This document shows, in pieces, positions 63,740-64,000 of a DNA stretch of 64,000 bases. Position 1 is the stretch's first letter. Every line of letters starts with the position of its first letter. Origin of the DNA: Chionoecetes opilio. Taxonomy: Eukaryota > Arthropoda > Malacostraca > Decapoda > Majidae. The DNA is taken from the NCBI GenBank assembly GCA_016584305.1, contig JACEEZ010014018.1, positions 90,001 through 154,000 of the forward strand. The letters run 5' to 3'. The translations under genes were made by a program, and so were the position numbers. The notes under the pieces are model-generated. The model was not told the origin of the DNA and did no database searches. It worked only from the letters and a program-made list of their open reading frames with translations.

Positions 63740-64000
63740 AGCCCCAGTGCCCAGGGCCCTGTGACATCTAAATCCGGTACTGGATACAGAGGGCACCAAC
63801 TCTACCCGCCTCTCCAACAAGATGGGGAAAAAGCTTGAGAGTTGGTGCTCAGAGAAGAACAAGCTGCTGGAGCAGGTCATGTTTCCTGCGCTTTCCTGTG
63901 CCGCCTAGTTGATGTGTTTGTTAAGTACAACACGGCCATACCCAGCTCTGCAGCCGAGGATAAACTGTTATCCCAAGGGGCAGACGTCATGAAGGCCAAA
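63740..64000 (+). pseudogene. hAT transposase C-terminal fragment, cut by right edge
   Basis: The reading EGTNSTRLSNKMGKKLESWC and then, in another frame, VDVFVKYNTAIPSSAAEDKL followed by LSQGADVMKAK matches the hAT C-terminal dimerisation motif. A stop and a shift lie between the two. It continues past the window. Confidence 0.75.

Overview
This window is eukaryotic, intron-bearing and very dense in transposable elements. An arthropod genome, probably a decapod crustacean, fits best: CR1-like, jockey-like, R2-like and Penelope retroelements, a tRNA-Ser-primed Gypsy element, TTAGG-type repeats, tRNA-derived SINEs and long GT/GA/ATT microsatellites all occur. The taxon is an inference; no species marker is present.

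Only one host gene is recognised. The last four coding exons of COP9 signalosome subunit 4 (CSN4) lie on the minus strand between 36843 and 49363. All internal splice sites are canonical, and the frame is open to a stop codon. The 5' exons must lie beyond the right end or be hidden in 49.4-64 kb; I could not find them. All of the 1.5-6.7 kb introns hold mobile DNA.

Layout. 1-5.6 kb: a broken non-LTR element (LINE A) on the minus strand. 6.4-20.3 kb: LINE B on plus, split by a 12.15 kb Gypsy element with TSD CAGAC. The Gypsy element itself carries an R2-like element, a CR1-like element, an unclassified 1.58 kb insertion and a tRNA-derived SINE. 20.3-25.1 kb: nested TA-flanked DNA elements. 26.6-32.2 kb: a composite hAT-type element with 8 bp TSD GCATCTTG. 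33.1-36.4 kb: a MITE and a DNA element with inverted repeats of about 300 bp. 36.8-49.4 kb: CSN4, with a Penelope fragment, nested TA-flanked elements, hAT and Tigger transposase remnants and a minisatellite in its introns. 51.5-63.6 kb: a 12.1 kb composite mariner-type element. It contains three same-direction LINE D copies (one split by a piggyBac-type element), a SINE and a hAT-type element. The right edge holds a hAT transposase tail.

Most of the information is in insertion order. Target duplications, and in several cases an uninterrupted second copy, let the layers be peeled apart. Three relationships go beyond simple nesting. First, a tRNA-Val-like SINE shares its 3' tail with LINE D, which suggests that LINE D machinery mobilised it. 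Second, a TA-flanked DNA transposon family carries a SINE at the same place in three copies. Third, a Penelope fragment is an inverted repeat with a hammerhead-ribozyme-like motif in each arm.
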